Shown here: piece by piece, positions 25,277 to 34,099 of the stretch
Numbering within the stretch: the stretch's first letter is position 1
How the letters are laid out: each line of letters begins with the position of its first letter
Origin: Terripilifer sp031921685
GTDB lineage: Bacteria > Pseudomonadota > Alphaproteobacteria > Rhizobiales > Beijerinckiaceae
Direction: 5' to 3'
DNA length: 64,000 nucleotides
Assembly: GCF_031921685.1 (NCBI RefSeq)
Contig: NZ_JAPDHU010000002.1
Location: 1,736,001-1,800,000, forward strand
Notes under the pieces: model-generated
What the model saw: only the letters and a program-made list of their open reading frames with translations
The model's database searches: none
Told to the model about the DNA's origin: nothing
Program-made: the position numbers and the translations under genes

Positions 25277-25663
25277 ATGGGTATCGGATTGCGCAAACTG
25301 GCTCTGGTTGGCGCCGCCCTCCTGGCGGGCGGTTTTGCCGTGGCTGGCGATGCCCTTGCCCAGGGCGGTCCCACGACTCAGAGCTTCCCTACCACCCGGC
25401 CCCTGGGGCACCCGGGCGCCCGGCCGCCAGCTGTTCGTCCCCCTGGTGTTCGCCCGCCGGTTGCCCGGCCGCCGATCACCAATCCCGGCTTTCCTGGCCG
25501 TCCCCCAGGCTGGCAACGGCCGCCGCACGGCGGACATTGGGGCCACCGTCCGCCGCACTATCGGCCGCCAATGGTTCGCCCGCGCCCGCACTGCGTGGTC
25601 CAATATCGCATTGTGCCGTCGCCCTATGGGCCGGTGCGCCGCCCGGTTCGCGTCTGCTACTGA
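25277..25663 (+). CDS. Secreted Pro/His-rich protein ending RRPVRVCY
   Basis: 128 aa from the ATG at 25277 with an AAGGAG ribosome site; the frame extends to 25190 without support. Signal peptide residues 1-30 (LRKLALVGAALLAGGFAVAG, cleavage near ALAQ). The mature region is built from PPxVRPP-like Pro repeats (HPGARPPAVRPPGVRPPVAR), then HGGHWGHRPPHYRPPM, ending CVVQYRIVPSPYGPVRRPVR plus VCY. Together with the protein at 24215 it shares the C-terminal RRPVRVCY, so the pair probably belongs to one family of small cell-surface proteins. Confidence 0.72.
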   Translation: MGIGLRKLALVGAALLAGGFAVAGDALAQGGPTTQSFPTTRPLGHPGARPPAVRPPGVRPPVARPPITNPGFPGRPPGWQRPPHGGHWGHRPPHYRPPMVRPRPHCVVQYRIVPSPYGPVRRPVRVCY

Positions 25664-25687
25664 CGCGATCGCAAGCTGACATTCACG

Positions 25688-25713
25688 ACGCCGGCGCCTC
25701 GCGCCGGCGTTTT
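25688..25713 (+). terminator. Terminator after the Pro-rich secreted protein
   Basis: ACGCCGGCGC, loop CTC, GCGCCGGCGT and four T: a 10-bp GC-rich stem. It lies between two convergent genes. Confidence 0.85.
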
Positions 25714-25763
25714 CGTTTGCCGCTTGAACAAAAGCCCGGCTCCGATTCTCGCAAAACGAAAAT

Positions 25764-26735
25764 TCAGGCGCCGCCGATCAATATGCCGACCAGCAATACG
25801 ATGATACCGCCGAGCACCACCTGGAAAGCGGCCTGCAGGAAATGCGTGTCCATGAACCGCGATCTGATCCAGGCGATCACCCAGAGTTCGATCAGGACAA
25901 TGAAACTGGCGATGCCGGTGGCGATCCAAAACGCATTCTGCCAACTGTCCGGCACCAGATAAGGCAACGTATGGCCGAGGCCGCCCAAAGCGGTCATCAA
26001 GCCGCAAATGCCGCCGCGCAGCCAGGGCGAGCCGCGCCCGGTGATCGAGCCATCGTCGGACAGCGCCTCGGCAAAGCCCATGCTGATGCCGGCGCCAATG
26101 GAAGCGGCCAGACCGACAAGAAAGGTCTGCCAATTGCTGTGCGTGGCGAAGGCGGCCGCGAACAGCGGCGCCAATGTCGAGACCGATCCGTCCATCAGGC
26201 CGGCGAGGCCTGGCTGGACATATTGCAGAACGAACATCCGCCGCTTGGTGTTGTCCTCCCGGGCGACTGCCGCTTCGGTGAGATGCGCCCGCTCGAGCCG
26301 GCTGGCCGTCTGACGATGCTCCTTCTCGACCTGCGCCAGGTCGCCAAGCAACTTACGGATCCCGACATCGGTCGTCTGCTCGGCGGCGCGGGTATAGAAG
26401 CGCGACGCTTGAACTTCCATCGTTTCGGCTTCCTTGCGCACGGTCTCGATCGGCAGGTTCTTGCTGAACCAGACCGGCCGGCGTTTGAGGAAGCCTTTCA
26501 CATCCTCGCGCCGGATCGGCGGCAGGTGCTGGCCGAAGCGGTCTTCATAGATGTCGAGGAGCTGGCGGCGATGCTGATTCTCCTCCTCCGCCATCTCGGT
26601 GAAGACCTGGGCCGTCGCCGGATAGCGGTCCTGCAAATCCTCGGCAAAGGACATGTAGATCCGGCTGTCCTCCTCCTCGGAGGAAATCGCCACCGCAAGC
26701 AATTCGCGCTCGCTCAATTCGGCAAAGGATTTCAA
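25764..26735 (-). CDS. mbfA: MbfA: ferritin-like / VIT1-type membrane iron exporter
   Basis: 323 aa with two domains. Residues 1-150 form a ferritin-like four-helix bundle with metal ligands in EEEDSRIYMSFAEDL, EMAEEENQHRRQLLD (ExxH), EVQASRFYTRAAEQT and QVEKEHRQTASRLE (ExxH). Residues 175-323 are a VIT1/CCC1-type membrane domain beginning LQYVQPGLAGLMDGSVSTLA with four to five spans. In Bradyrhizobium and Agrobacterium, MbfA exports iron and protects against iron and peroxide stress, and Irr represses it when iron is low. An Irr-box-like palindrome lies 61 bases upstream of the ATG, in line with that control. The Nudix gene is divergent. Confidence 0.95.
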   Translation of the reverse strand: MKSFAELSERELLAVAISSEEEDSRIYMSFAEDLQDRYPATAQVFTEMAEEENQHRRQLLDIYEDRFGQHLPPIRREDVKGFLKRRPVWFSKNLPIETVRKEAETMEVQASRFYTRAAEQTTDVGIRKLLGDLAQVEKEHRQTASRLERAHLTEAAVAREDNTKRRMFVLQYVQPGLAGLMDGSVSTLAPLFAAAFATHSNWQTFLVGLAASIGAGISMGFAEALSDDGSITGRGSPWLRGGICGLMTALGGLGHTLPYLVPDSWQNAFWIATGIASFIVLIELWVIAWIRSRFMDTHFLQAAFQVVLGGIIVLLVGILIGGA

Positions 26736-26795
26736 AATCAGTCTCCAACTCGCGACAGTGCAGCCGAAAACGCCAACACGCCGCCACCATTTAAT

Positions 26796-26810
26796 TTAGA
26801 ATAGTTCTAA
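26796..26810. promoter_or_regulatory. Irr-box-like palindrome upstream of mbfA
   Basis: TTAGAA-TAG-TTCTAA is a perfect 6-3-6 inverted repeat, 61 bases before the mbfA ATG, in AT-rich promoter sequence. It resembles, from memory, the iron control element bound by Irr in Hyphomicrobiales. Known Irr control of mbfA supports the call. Confidence 0.78.
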
Positions 26811-26943
26811 TTTAAATCTAAGACCAATGCCACAGCTTTTGCAGCGAGATGGCTGGTTGCCTTGATTCAAGATGGAAGCAAGGGCTTGCTCTCGCCGCAA
26901 ATCTCAGGCGGATGAGAGGGAAACCCGCCTGGCAGCCTGAATC

Positions 26944-27417
26944 ATGTTCTTGAAGAATCGCCTCAACAGCCTGAGAAATCGACTCTTTCATCTTTATTTC
27001 CGGCTCGCCCGCCCGATCACCCTGGGCGTGCGCGGCGCGGTGATCGACAGGGAGGGCCGCATTTTCCTGGTCCGCCACTCCTATGTTCCCGGCTGGCACA
27101 TGCCCGGCGGCGGCGTCGAAGCGGGCGAAACAGCCCTGGAGGCCCTCGGCCGCGAACTGCTGGAGGAAGGCCATATCCAGGTCGGCCGCGCCCCCGTCCT
27201 GCACGGCATTTTCTTCAACCACCGCGCCTCGCGCCGCGATCATGTGCTGCTCTATATCGTGCGCGATTTCACCGTGACCGGCCCCCGCTTGGCCGATGCG
27301 GAAATCCTCGAAGCCCGCTTTTTCGCCCTCGATAGCCTACCCGACACGACCACCCGCGGCACCCGCGAACGTTTGGACGAGATTTTCCAAAACAAGCCCC
27401 CGGCCGCGCATTGGTGA
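26944..27417 (+). CDS. Nudix hydrolase
   Basis: 157 aa. The fold starts with a basic N-terminus, then RPITLGVRGAVIDREGRIFL. The Nudix box is GGVEAGETALEALGREL followed by LEEGHI: the G-x5-E-x7-RE-x2-EE core is intact, but the usual final Gly-hydrophobic pair reads His-Ile. Nudix enzymes split nucleoside diphosphates linked to other groups; the substrate is not evident (no CoA, ADP-ribose or diadenosine signature). It is divergent from mbfA and followed after 39 bases by a GNAT gene on the same strand, which may share its transcript. Confidence 0.88.
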   Translation: MFLKNRLNSLRNRLFHLYFRLARPITLGVRGAVIDREGRIFLVRHSYVPGWHMPGGGVEAGETALEALGRELLEEGHIQVGRAPVLHGIFFNHRASRRDHVLLYIVRDFTVTGPRLADAEILEARFFALDSLPDTTTRGTRERLDEIFQNKPPAAHW

Positions 27418-27456
27418 AGGTTTCCGATCCCTACCGAAATAGTCTATGGGAACCGC

Positions 27457-27993
27457 ATGTCCGACCCCGGCTCCCCCCCTTCCGTTCCGCCCCCTGATCT
27501 CGCCGCCCTCGATCTGCGGCCCATGCGCCCCGCCGATCTGCCGCTGATCGAGCGGCTCGACGAACGCGTCTTCGGTCCCGGCCGGTTCTCGCGCTCCGCC
27601 TATCGTCTGCGCGAAGGCGTGGCGCCCGATTTCAACCTTTCGCGGGTCGCCTATGTCGGCTCGCTCCTGATCGGTGCCAATCTGATGACCCTGGCGCGCT
27701 GCGGCGAGCAGGAGCTGGTTCTGCTCGGGCCGCTGACGGTCGAACCCGCCTATCGCTCACGCGGCATCGGCGAAGCTCTGGCTCTGGCCTCGATCGAAGC
27801 TTCTCGCGCCGCCGGCCACGGCGTCGTCATCCTGGTCGGCGACCTGCCCTATTACGCCCGGCTTGGCTTCAAGCCAGTGCCCATGGGCAAACTCACCCTG
27901 CCCGGCCCAGTCGATCCGGCCCGCCTGCTCCATTGCGAATTGCGGCCAGGCGCTTTCGAAACCCTCAATGGCCGGATCGGGCGGGCGTTCTAG
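27457..27993 (+). CDS. GNAT-family N-acetyltransferase (YhbS-like)
   Basis: 178 aa. A Pro-rich start leads to the GNAT fold: LRPMRPADLPLIERLDERVF, then GSLLIGANLMTLARCG, strand 4 VLLGPLTVEPAYRS, the acetyl-CoA loop RSRGIGEAL and the last strand with YYARLGFKPVP. These enzymes transfer an acetyl group to an amine; YhbS relatives have few known substrates. A GGGAA ribosome site is at the ATG. It ends overlapping the convergent arsR gene by 4 bases. The Nudix gene upstream is a likely operon partner. Confidence 0.87.
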   Translation: MSDPGSPPSVPPPDLAALDLRPMRPADLPLIERLDERVFGPGRFSRSAYRLREGVAPDFNLSRVAYVGSLLIGANLMTLARCGEQELVLLGPLTVEPAYRSRGIGEALALASIEASRAAGHGVVILVGDLPYYARLGFKPVPMGKLTLPGPVDPARLLHCELRPGAFETLNGRIGRAF

Positions 27994-28334
27994 GATTTTC
28001 GCTCGTCGGCCGCGCGCTGTTTCTTGCCGCGCGCAATCTCCGTCGACAGCGCCGACAGATGGCGCGTCCAGAAATGCCGGAACTGGTTGAGCCACGCATC
28101 GACCTGTTGCAACGGTGCGGGATCGACGGAATAGACGCGCCGCGCCCCCTCCGGCCGCGAGACGGCAAAGCCGCTCTCGCGCAACACGCGTAGATGTTGA
28201 GAGACCGCCGCCTGAGTGATGCCAAATTCCTTCTGAATGACCGTCACGATCGCACCGGAGGTCAATTCTCCTGTTGAAAGAAGCTCCAGGATGCGCCGGC
28301 GCGCCGGATCACCCAGGACGTCGAATGCGTGCAT
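27990..28334 (-). CDS. ArsR-family transcriptional regulator
   Basis: 114 aa, typical length. The winged helix-turn-helix is plain: FDVLGDPARRRILELLS, then GAIVTVIQKEFGITQAAVSQ with recognition helix QAAVSQHLRVLRESG and wing SRPEGARRVYSV. There is no Cys-rich metal site at the start of the recognition helix, so it belongs to the non-metal branch often paired with SRPBCC proteins. It lies 9 bases after the SRPBCC gene, in one operon, and probably binds the 9-4-9 inverted repeat upstream (29014-29035) to repress both genes. Confidence 0.93.
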   Translation of the reverse strand: MHAFDVLGDPARRRILELLSTGELTSGAIVTVIQKEFGITQAAVSQHLRVLRESGFAVSRPEGARRVYSVDPAPLQQVDAWLNQFRHFWTRHLSALSTEIARGKKQRAADERKS

Positions 28335-28343
28335 GGATCGTCT

Positions 28344-28985
28344 TTATCCTTCGCCCGTATAGAAAGCGGTCGTCGCCTTCGCCATCGCTTCCGCTGCCTC
28401 GCGTGAGATACCGGAAGCCAGGGCCGCGTCGCGCCAGGCGAGACTGCTCGCCGTCATGTAGGCCTTGCCCTCGTCCGCCGCCATCCAGGCATGCGCAGCG
28501 GCTGAATCGACGGCGACCTTGGTGACAAGATATTTGGCCAGCGCGCTCAAGGCGAGATCCCAGCCGACGCCAACGGCACCCGGTCCATATTTGCTCCAAA
28601 ATTCCGCTGCATCTCCCGTCGCCTCGGCGACATGTTCGAGACGAAGCGAAGCGCGCCCATCGCCCAAAGCGGCAAGGTCGACCGTCACCCAGCTCACGCC
28701 GCCGCCAAACTCCCAGGTCAGCGCCAGCCGCTTCGGTGCCTCGCATTCGGTGATCGTGCCACCGGCATTGCCCTGCAATTGATAGCGGCCTCCCAGGCGC
28801 AGCTCTCCCGTGACAGGCAGAAACCAGCGCGGAATACGTTCGGCGTTGGTAACCGCATCCCAAAGATCTTCCAGATCGGCGTCATAGGTGACGGTCGCGA
28901 TGACCACGTTGGCCGGTTTACCTTGGTGCTCGCGCTTCACCACCGTGCGCACCTCGGCACCCAACAAATGGGCAACTTCAAACAT
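28344..28985 (-). CDS. SRPBCC / AHSA1-type START-like domain protein
   Basis: 213 aa from the ATG at 28985 with an AGAGGGAT ribosome site; a TTG at 29009 is rejected. Residues 25-155 are the hydrophobic-ligand-binding fold of AHSA1 / polyketide-cyclase-like proteins (TYDADLEDLWDAVTNAERIP, then FLPVTGELRLGGRYQLQGNA and WEFGGGVSWVTVDLAAL). The C-terminal 50 residues form a helical extension seen in family members paired with ArsR regulators. The ligand is unknown. It is the first gene of the two-gene operon with arsR. Confidence 0.88.
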   Translation of the reverse strand: MFEVAHLLGAEVRTVVKREHQGKPANVVIATVTYDADLEDLWDAVTNAERIPRWFLPVTGELRLGGRYQLQGNAGGTITECEAPKRLALTWEFGGGVSWVTVDLAALGDGRASLRLEHVAEATGDAAEFWSKYGPGAVGVGWDLALSALAKYLVTKVAVDSAAAHAWMAADEGKAYMTASSLAWRDAALASGISREAAEAMAKATTAFYTGEG

Positions 28986-29013
28986 CACAGATCCCTCTTT
29001 AAAAGCCAACGCT

Positions 29014-29043
29014 AATATAAGTCACAACTTATATTTAAGTCAA
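29014..29043 (-). promoter_or_regulatory. Sigma-70 promoter with overlapping ArsR-type operator
   Basis: On the minus strand TTGACT, a 17-base spacer and TTATAT form a near-consensus promoter. Over its spacer and -10 element lies a perfect 9-4-9 inverted repeat, AATATAAGT-CACA-ACTTATATT, at 29014-29035. The layout fits autorepression of the SRPBCC-arsR operon, which starts at 28985. Confidence 0.82.
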
Positions 29044-29108
29044 ACAGCCGTCGACTAGCACGCAATCGAGGGCGACGTTCTGAAATCAGGAAACCTATTG
29101 GATGACGA

Positions 29109-31205
29109 TCAGGCCTCGCCGCGCCGACGGCTTTCCCACAGCCAGCCGACCAGCACGCTGCCGAGCAGCGCCAGCAATCCGAGGAATCCGATGGCGAGCG
29201 GCGCGACGCCGATACCGGTGACGACGCTGGCGCCCGTACGCCGGATCGCCACGTAATCCGACCCACCATAGAGCGGACTGTCCCGCATCGCCGTGAAGCG
29301 CGGCAGACTGATGGCATCGCCGCTGCCGGCCGAGATGCGCCGCACCGTGCCGCCCGTCGCCTCGACCAATGGCCGCAGCTTGTCCAAGGTCGAAACCACT
29401 TCACGGAATTCGACCGGATTCTCTGCGCCGACATTGACCAGCGCGGTCAGTTCGCCATCGGTGAGCCGATAGAGACCGGGCTCGCTGACGCGCACCTGCG
29501 CCCGCGAGATGCCGGGGTCGGCTTCCTTCAAGGAGACGATCTGCGAATTGCCGGATGGAGACGTCACCGTCACCGGATCGATTGCGTCTTTGAGGCTCTG
29601 CCGCTCGATGGAAATCTCACGCCCGCGCGCCGTCGCACGCAAAGCTTCTTCCTCGAGTTCCGGCTCCTTCATCAGCCAGTGCGCCAGCCGGCGCAGCAAT
29701 TCGAGATGCGGGCCGCCGTTCTGATAATTGCGCGCCCACAGCCAGATCTGATCGCTGAGCAACAGGCCGACACGCCCCTTCTCTTCGCGCGACAGCAACA
29801 GCAACGGCTTGTTGTCGATGCCCGACATCACCGGCGTGCCGCGCAGAGGCTCCGCATCGACTTGCCGGAACCATTCGCTCCAGGCCGGCGGCGTCTGATC
29901 GGCACCCGGCAAACCGCGCGTCACCGGATGCCGGTTGCCCATGGTGGTGATCTGCGCGCGGAAGGCTTTCTCGATCACATCGCCGCTCGGCCGTGCCGGT
30001 GCGATCTTGCCCAGCGGCGAGAAGAACAGACCGTCACGCCCGGAATAGTCCGGCCCGGCGGCGATCAACAGCGCGCCGCCCTCGCGCACGAAGCGGACGA
30101 TATTCTCGAAATAGACGGGCGGCAGCACCGTCTGGTTCGAATAGCGATCGAAAATGATCAGATCGAATTCGCGGATCTTGCGGCCGAACAGATCGGCCGT
30201 CGGAAAGGCGATGAGGGACAGTTCCGAAATCGGCGTGCCATCGAGGCCTGATTTCTCCGGCGGGCGCAGAATGGTGAAATGGACGAGATCGACATTGGCG
30301 TCCGACTTCAAGAGATTGCGCCAGGTGCGCTCGCCCGCATGCGGTTCGCCGGAGACCAGCAGCACTTTCAGCTTGTCGCGCACGCCTTCGATGAGAACCA
30401 CGGCCTTGTTGTTGAGCGCCGTCAGCTCATCGTCCAAAGCCGCCACTTCCAGCTCGACCACATTCGGGCCACCGTGCTCGACGCGGACATTGACGCGCAC
30501 GGTCGCGCCCGTGCGCACGCGCTGCCGCGAGATTTCAGCACCGTCGCGACGCACCACCAATTCGACCGGCTCGCCGCGATCGGCGGAATCGAGAATGCGC
30601 GCCGTGATCGTCTGATCCTTACCGACGAGACCGAAGCGCGGCGCCTCGACCAGTTCGATACGCCGGTCGCGTTCACCTTCATGACCAGTGATCAAGGCAT
30701 GAACAGGCGCCTTGAAGCCGAGCAGATCGGGATGCGCCGGAATATCGTGGACGACGCCATCGGTGACGATGAAGGCGCCCCCCACCCGCTCCGGCGGCAC
30801 GTCGGCCAAGGCTGAAGACAAGGCCGAGAACAAACGCGTGCCATCGGCATCCGCATCGCCGCCGCCCGCTTCAACGACGCGGGTTTCGACATTGCCGAGC
30901 GCGGCCAGCGATTTCTCGATCTGTTCCTTCGCCTGGTCGGTCTGCGCCGTGCGCTCGCCGATCGACTGGCTGGCGCTGCGATCGAGAACGACCGCGACCA
31001 CATCCTTCAAGGGATCGCGGTCTTCGCGCACCAGCGAGGGATCAGCCAGCGAAAACAAGATCAGCCCAAGGCCGAGCGCGCGCAGCCACGCGCCCTTGCG
31101 CCGCGCCCAAAAGCTCAGCGCGATGACGATGATCGCGCCCAGCGCCAGCAGCGCCAGAACGAGGCTCGGAACGAGAGGCGAAAGGGCGATGTTGAACTGG
31201 GTCAT
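29109..31205 (-). CDS. Membrane protein with VWA- and glutamine-amidotransferase-like domains
   Basis: 698 aa. Two N-terminal spans (LVLALLALGAIIVIALSFWA and WLRALGLGLILFSLADPS) precede a VWA-like domain with a partly kept metal site (DRSASQS). Next comes a Rossmann-like amidotransferase-type domain from about residue 285 (LKVLLVSGEPHAGERTW, then EFDLIIFDRYSN and GALLIAAGPDYSG). A C-terminal span anchors the end (GVAPLAIGFLGLLALLGSVL). It lacks the Cys-His-Glu triad of true amidotransferases. It is the last gene of the moxR operon, 2 bases after the DUF4159 gene. Envelope or metalloprotein chaperone functions are suspected for such operons. Confidence 0.8.
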   Translation of the reverse strand: MTQFNIALSPLVPSLVLALLALGAIIVIALSFWARRKGAWLRALGLGLILFSLADPSLVREDRDPLKDVVAVVLDRSASQSIGERTAQTDQAKEQIEKSLAALGNVETRVVEAGGGDADADGTRLFSALSSALADVPPERVGGAFIVTDGVVHDIPAHPDLLGFKAPVHALITGHEGERDRRIELVEAPRFGLVGKDQTITARILDSADRGEPVELVVRRDGAEISRQRVRTGATVRVNVRVEHGGPNVVELEVAALDDELTALNNKAVVLIEGVRDKLKVLLVSGEPHAGERTWRNLLKSDANVDLVHFTILRPPEKSGLDGTPISELSLIAFPTADLFGRKIREFDLIIFDRYSNQTVLPPVYFENIVRFVREGGALLIAAGPDYSGRDGLFFSPLGKIAPARPSGDVIEKAFRAQITTMGNRHPVTRGLPGADQTPPAWSEWFRQVDAEPLRGTPVMSGIDNKPLLLLSREEKGRVGLLLSDQIWLWARNYQNGGPHLELLRRLAHWLMKEPELEEEALRATARGREISIERQSLKDAIDPVTVTSPSGNSQIVSLKEADPGISRAQVRVSEPGLYRLTDGELTALVNVGAENPVEFREVVSTLDKLRPLVEATGGTVRRISAGSGDAISLPRFTAMRDSPLYGGSDYVAIRRTGASVVTGIGVAPLAIGFLGLLALLGSVLVGWLWESRRRGEA

Positions 31206-31207
31206 GT

Positions 31208-34099
31208 CTAGTGTCCCAGCCGCTCGAGCAGGTCACGCACATGCACCTGATCGGATTTGTAATTGCCGGTCAGCGTATACATGACGAGATTAACGCCGCC
31301 ACGGATCGCCATTTCCCGCTGCCGATTGGTGCCCGGGATCAGCGGATAGAGCGGCTGACCGCTGGTATCGATCGCCCAAGCGGCCGCCAGATCGTTCGAC
31401 GTGATGATGATGGGCGACACGCTGTCGCCGGCACGCGCCGGACGCTGCGCCGGATCTTCCGTCGGCGGCGGCAGAGCTTCGATCCAGGTCTGCCCAACGG
31501 TCGTGCGACCGACGAAATTGTCGAGCAGATAAAATGTCTTCGTCACCACATGATCGCGCGGCACCACTTCCAGCTCCGGCACATCGACGCCGGCGAGCAG
31601 CGTGCGCAGCCATTGCGTCTCCGGCGTCGGCGCCTCACCGGGCCGGCTCGTCATCGCATCGCGCGTATCGAAGACGATCGTGCCGCCCTGTTTCATGAAG
31701 TTGGAGATACGCGCCACCGCATCGGGCGACGGCTGCGGCGCCGAAGCAACGATGGGCCAATAGATCAACGGGAAGAAGGTCAGTTCATCCTTGGCCGGAT
31801 TGACGCCCATCGGATCGCCCGGCGTCAAAGCCGTGCGCGCCGCCAAGGCCCGCGACAGTGCCAACAAACCAACGCGGCTCGCCTCATCCACGCGCGCATC
31901 GCCGGTAACCGCATAAGCCAGACGCGTGACCAAAGCCGGATGAATGTCACCCAAGGTGGCCGGCGCCTGCACCCGCCCGGGAAACCGGAAATCGGGCTGG
32001 CGCGGAAACGGCGACGGGCTGTACTGCGCCTGCGCCGAGGCCGGCAGGCTCTGCACAATTTGTCCGACCGCGAACGCCATCAGCAACAAGCCGCCAGCGA
32101 CCGCGGCACCGCCGACCTTACGGCCACGCCGCCACGCCGCCAGACCGCCGCCGAGCCAAATCGAAGCCAAGGCATCCGCCAGATAAAGGGCAAAGGCCAA
32201 AGCAATCAGCCAGGGCCGCAGATCGATCGGATCGGCCGGCCGCAAGGCTTGGCTCTCCAGCCGCAGGCCGCTGAAATTGGCAGCCTCCAACTTATCCTGC
32301 GGCGACAACGTGTTCACCGCGATCAAAGCCGTCAGCGGACCATAGAAGCCCGGCGGATGATCGGCACTGCCGATGCCGTCGTGATCCAATTGAATGGGCT
32401 TAGCCGTCACGGGCGGCGTGCCGAGCACACCAAAACCATCGAGCGTGCGCGTGGGAGCTGCCGTCTCGGTACGGTTCACCTGTCCTTCTCCTGAAGCCGT
32501 TCCGCTTTCACTGCCTGTCGCGCTTTCACCCGACATGGCAACGATCCGGCGCAGCATGTCGACGAACAGACCCGACAGCGGCAGGTTCGACCATGTGGTG
32601 TCGGCGGTCACATGCACCAGAACCATCATGCCCTTGCCGCTGCGCATCGCCGTTACCATCGGCGTGCCGTCTTCCAGCGCAGCCCAGGTCTTGCCCGGCA
32701 GGCCGGCTTCCGGCTCGGCCAGCACTTGCCGCGTCACCGCCACTTCCTCGCTGACCGGCAGGCCATAGAACGGCGACTCGCGATCGAACGGCGCCAGCCG
32801 GCGCGGCGTATCCCAGGACAATGAGCCACCCAGCACGCGCCCGCCACGGCGCAGACGCACCGGCACGAATTCATCGGTCGATGCGGCGAGCCGGCTGCCG
32901 GCGAAACGCAGCAGCACGCCCCCCTCATCGATAAACTGACGCAGTTTCTCCTGCGCCGGACCGCTCACCACACCGACATCGGCCAGGACCAACACCGACG
33001 GATGATCGTCCAGCGCCGCGCTCACCGGATCGCGCGTGCCGGCACGCGGCTCGCGCACGTCGGCATAAGGACCAAGCGCCCGCGTCACATAGTACGAAGG
33101 CGATAGCAGTGGTTGCGCCACATCGGCCGTCACACCCGTGACAATGGCGACACGCCGCCGCTTGGCACGCGAGTCGAGCAAGGTCACCGCACCAGCCGAA
33201 TGCTCCTGATCGATTTCGATGCGGGCGATTTCATTGCGCAACTCGACCGGCAGTTCGAAGCGCGCACTGGTTTCATTATTACCGCTGGTAAACGCAAAAC
33301 GCGTTTCACCGATCAGCAGGCCTTTGAGGTCATAAGCGCGCAACTGGCCTTGCGCCATACCGCCAGGCCCGGCGCGCAACACCCGCACGTCGAGCGCGCC
33401 GGCGGCATTTTGCGCGCCGCCCAACGCCAAGGGCGTTTGCGACGCGGTGAGCACGCGCACGCTGGCGGTATCGCCGGCCGCGTCAATCAACCCTTCGGCA
33501 AAGCCCCGCGCATTGCCAGCAGCAACGCCATCGGCGATCCACAGAACATCGCTCTGCGGATTGGCGGCGAGGAATTTTCGAACGGCCGTAAGCGCCGCTG
33601 GCCGTTCCGGCGTATAAGGAACCGGCTTCATCGCGCGCAGCCGTTCGGTCGCCTTCGCCGGATCGCTGATGGCAATGTCGCGCACCCCTTCCGACACGGC
33701 GGCAACGGCGCTCGCGCGACCCTGACGCGCGGCCGAGGCAATCGCCTCGCTCGCGGCCGACACGCGCAAATTCCATTGCACCGCCGCCGGCCAACCGTCA
33801 TCGACGATCACCAGCAACGGCCCCTTGCCGGTCTCGGTCACCGGGCGCGGATTCCATACCGGCCCCGCCATCGCCAGAATGATGGCAGCGGCCAGCAGCA
33901 AGCGCATCAGCAAGAGCCACCAGGGCGTCCGAGCCGGCGTGTCTTCCTTCGGTTGCAGATCGAGGATCAGCTTCAACGGCGGAAAGGCGATGGGCTTCGG
34001 CCGTGGCGGCGTGATGCGCAGCAAATACCAGAGCAGCGGCAGCAGCGCGAGCGAGGCCAGAACCAGCGGTGCGGTGAAGGCGAGCGGAAGGCCGAGCAT
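31208..34099 (-). CDS. BatA-N / DUF4159 large membrane protein
   Basis: 963 aa from the ATG at 34099 with an AGGGAGG ribosome site; a TTG directly before it is rejected. The N-terminus is a BatA-type double-span region (LALLPLLWYLLRITPPRP, then LLLMRLLLAAAIILAMAGP). A long periplasmic-type middle contains a VWA-like and an amidotransferase-like fold. Two more spans lie around residues 625-690. The C-terminal 210 residues are DUF4159 (FFPLIYWPIVASAPQPS, MKQGGTIVFDTRDAM, VTKTFYLLDNFVGRT). Its ATG shares one base with the DUF58 stop (TGATG), showing tight coupling. Molecular role unknown. Confidence 0.85.
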   Translation of the reverse strand: MLGLPLAFTAPLVLASLALLPLLWYLLRITPPRPKPIAFPPLKLILDLQPKEDTPARTPWWLLLMRLLLAAAIILAMAGPVWNPRPVTETGKGPLLVIVDDGWPAAVQWNLRVSAASEAIASAARQGRASAVAAVSEGVRDIAISDPAKATERLRAMKPVPYTPERPAALTAVRKFLAANPQSDVLWIADGVAAGNARGFAEGLIDAAGDTASVRVLTASQTPLALGGAQNAAGALDVRVLRAGPGGMAQGQLRAYDLKGLLIGETRFAFTSGNNETSARFELPVELRNEIARIEIDQEHSAGAVTLLDSRAKRRRVAIVTGVTADVAQPLLSPSYYVTRALGPYADVREPRAGTRDPVSAALDDHPSVLVLADVGVVSGPAQEKLRQFIDEGGVLLRFAGSRLAASTDEFVPVRLRRGGRVLGGSLSWDTPRRLAPFDRESPFYGLPVSEEVAVTRQVLAEPEAGLPGKTWAALEDGTPMVTAMRSGKGMMVLVHVTADTTWSNLPLSGLFVDMLRRIVAMSGESATGSESGTASGEGQVNRTETAAPTRTLDGFGVLGTPPVTAKPIQLDHDGIGSADHPPGFYGPLTALIAVNTLSPQDKLEAANFSGLRLESQALRPADPIDLRPWLIALAFALYLADALASIWLGGGLAAWRRGRKVGGAAVAGGLLLMAFAVGQIVQSLPASAQAQYSPSPFPRQPDFRFPGRVQAPATLGDIHPALVTRLAYAVTGDARVDEASRVGLLALSRALAARTALTPGDPMGVNPAKDELTFFPLIYWPIVASAPQPSPDAVARISNFMKQGGTIVFDTRDAMTSRPGEAPTPETQWLRTLLAGVDVPELEVVPRDHVVTKTFYLLDNFVGRTTVGQTWIEALPPPTEDPAQRPARAGDSVSPIIITSNDLAAAWAIDTSGQPLYPLIPGTNRQREMAIRGGVNLVMYTLTGNYKSDQVHVRDLLERLGH

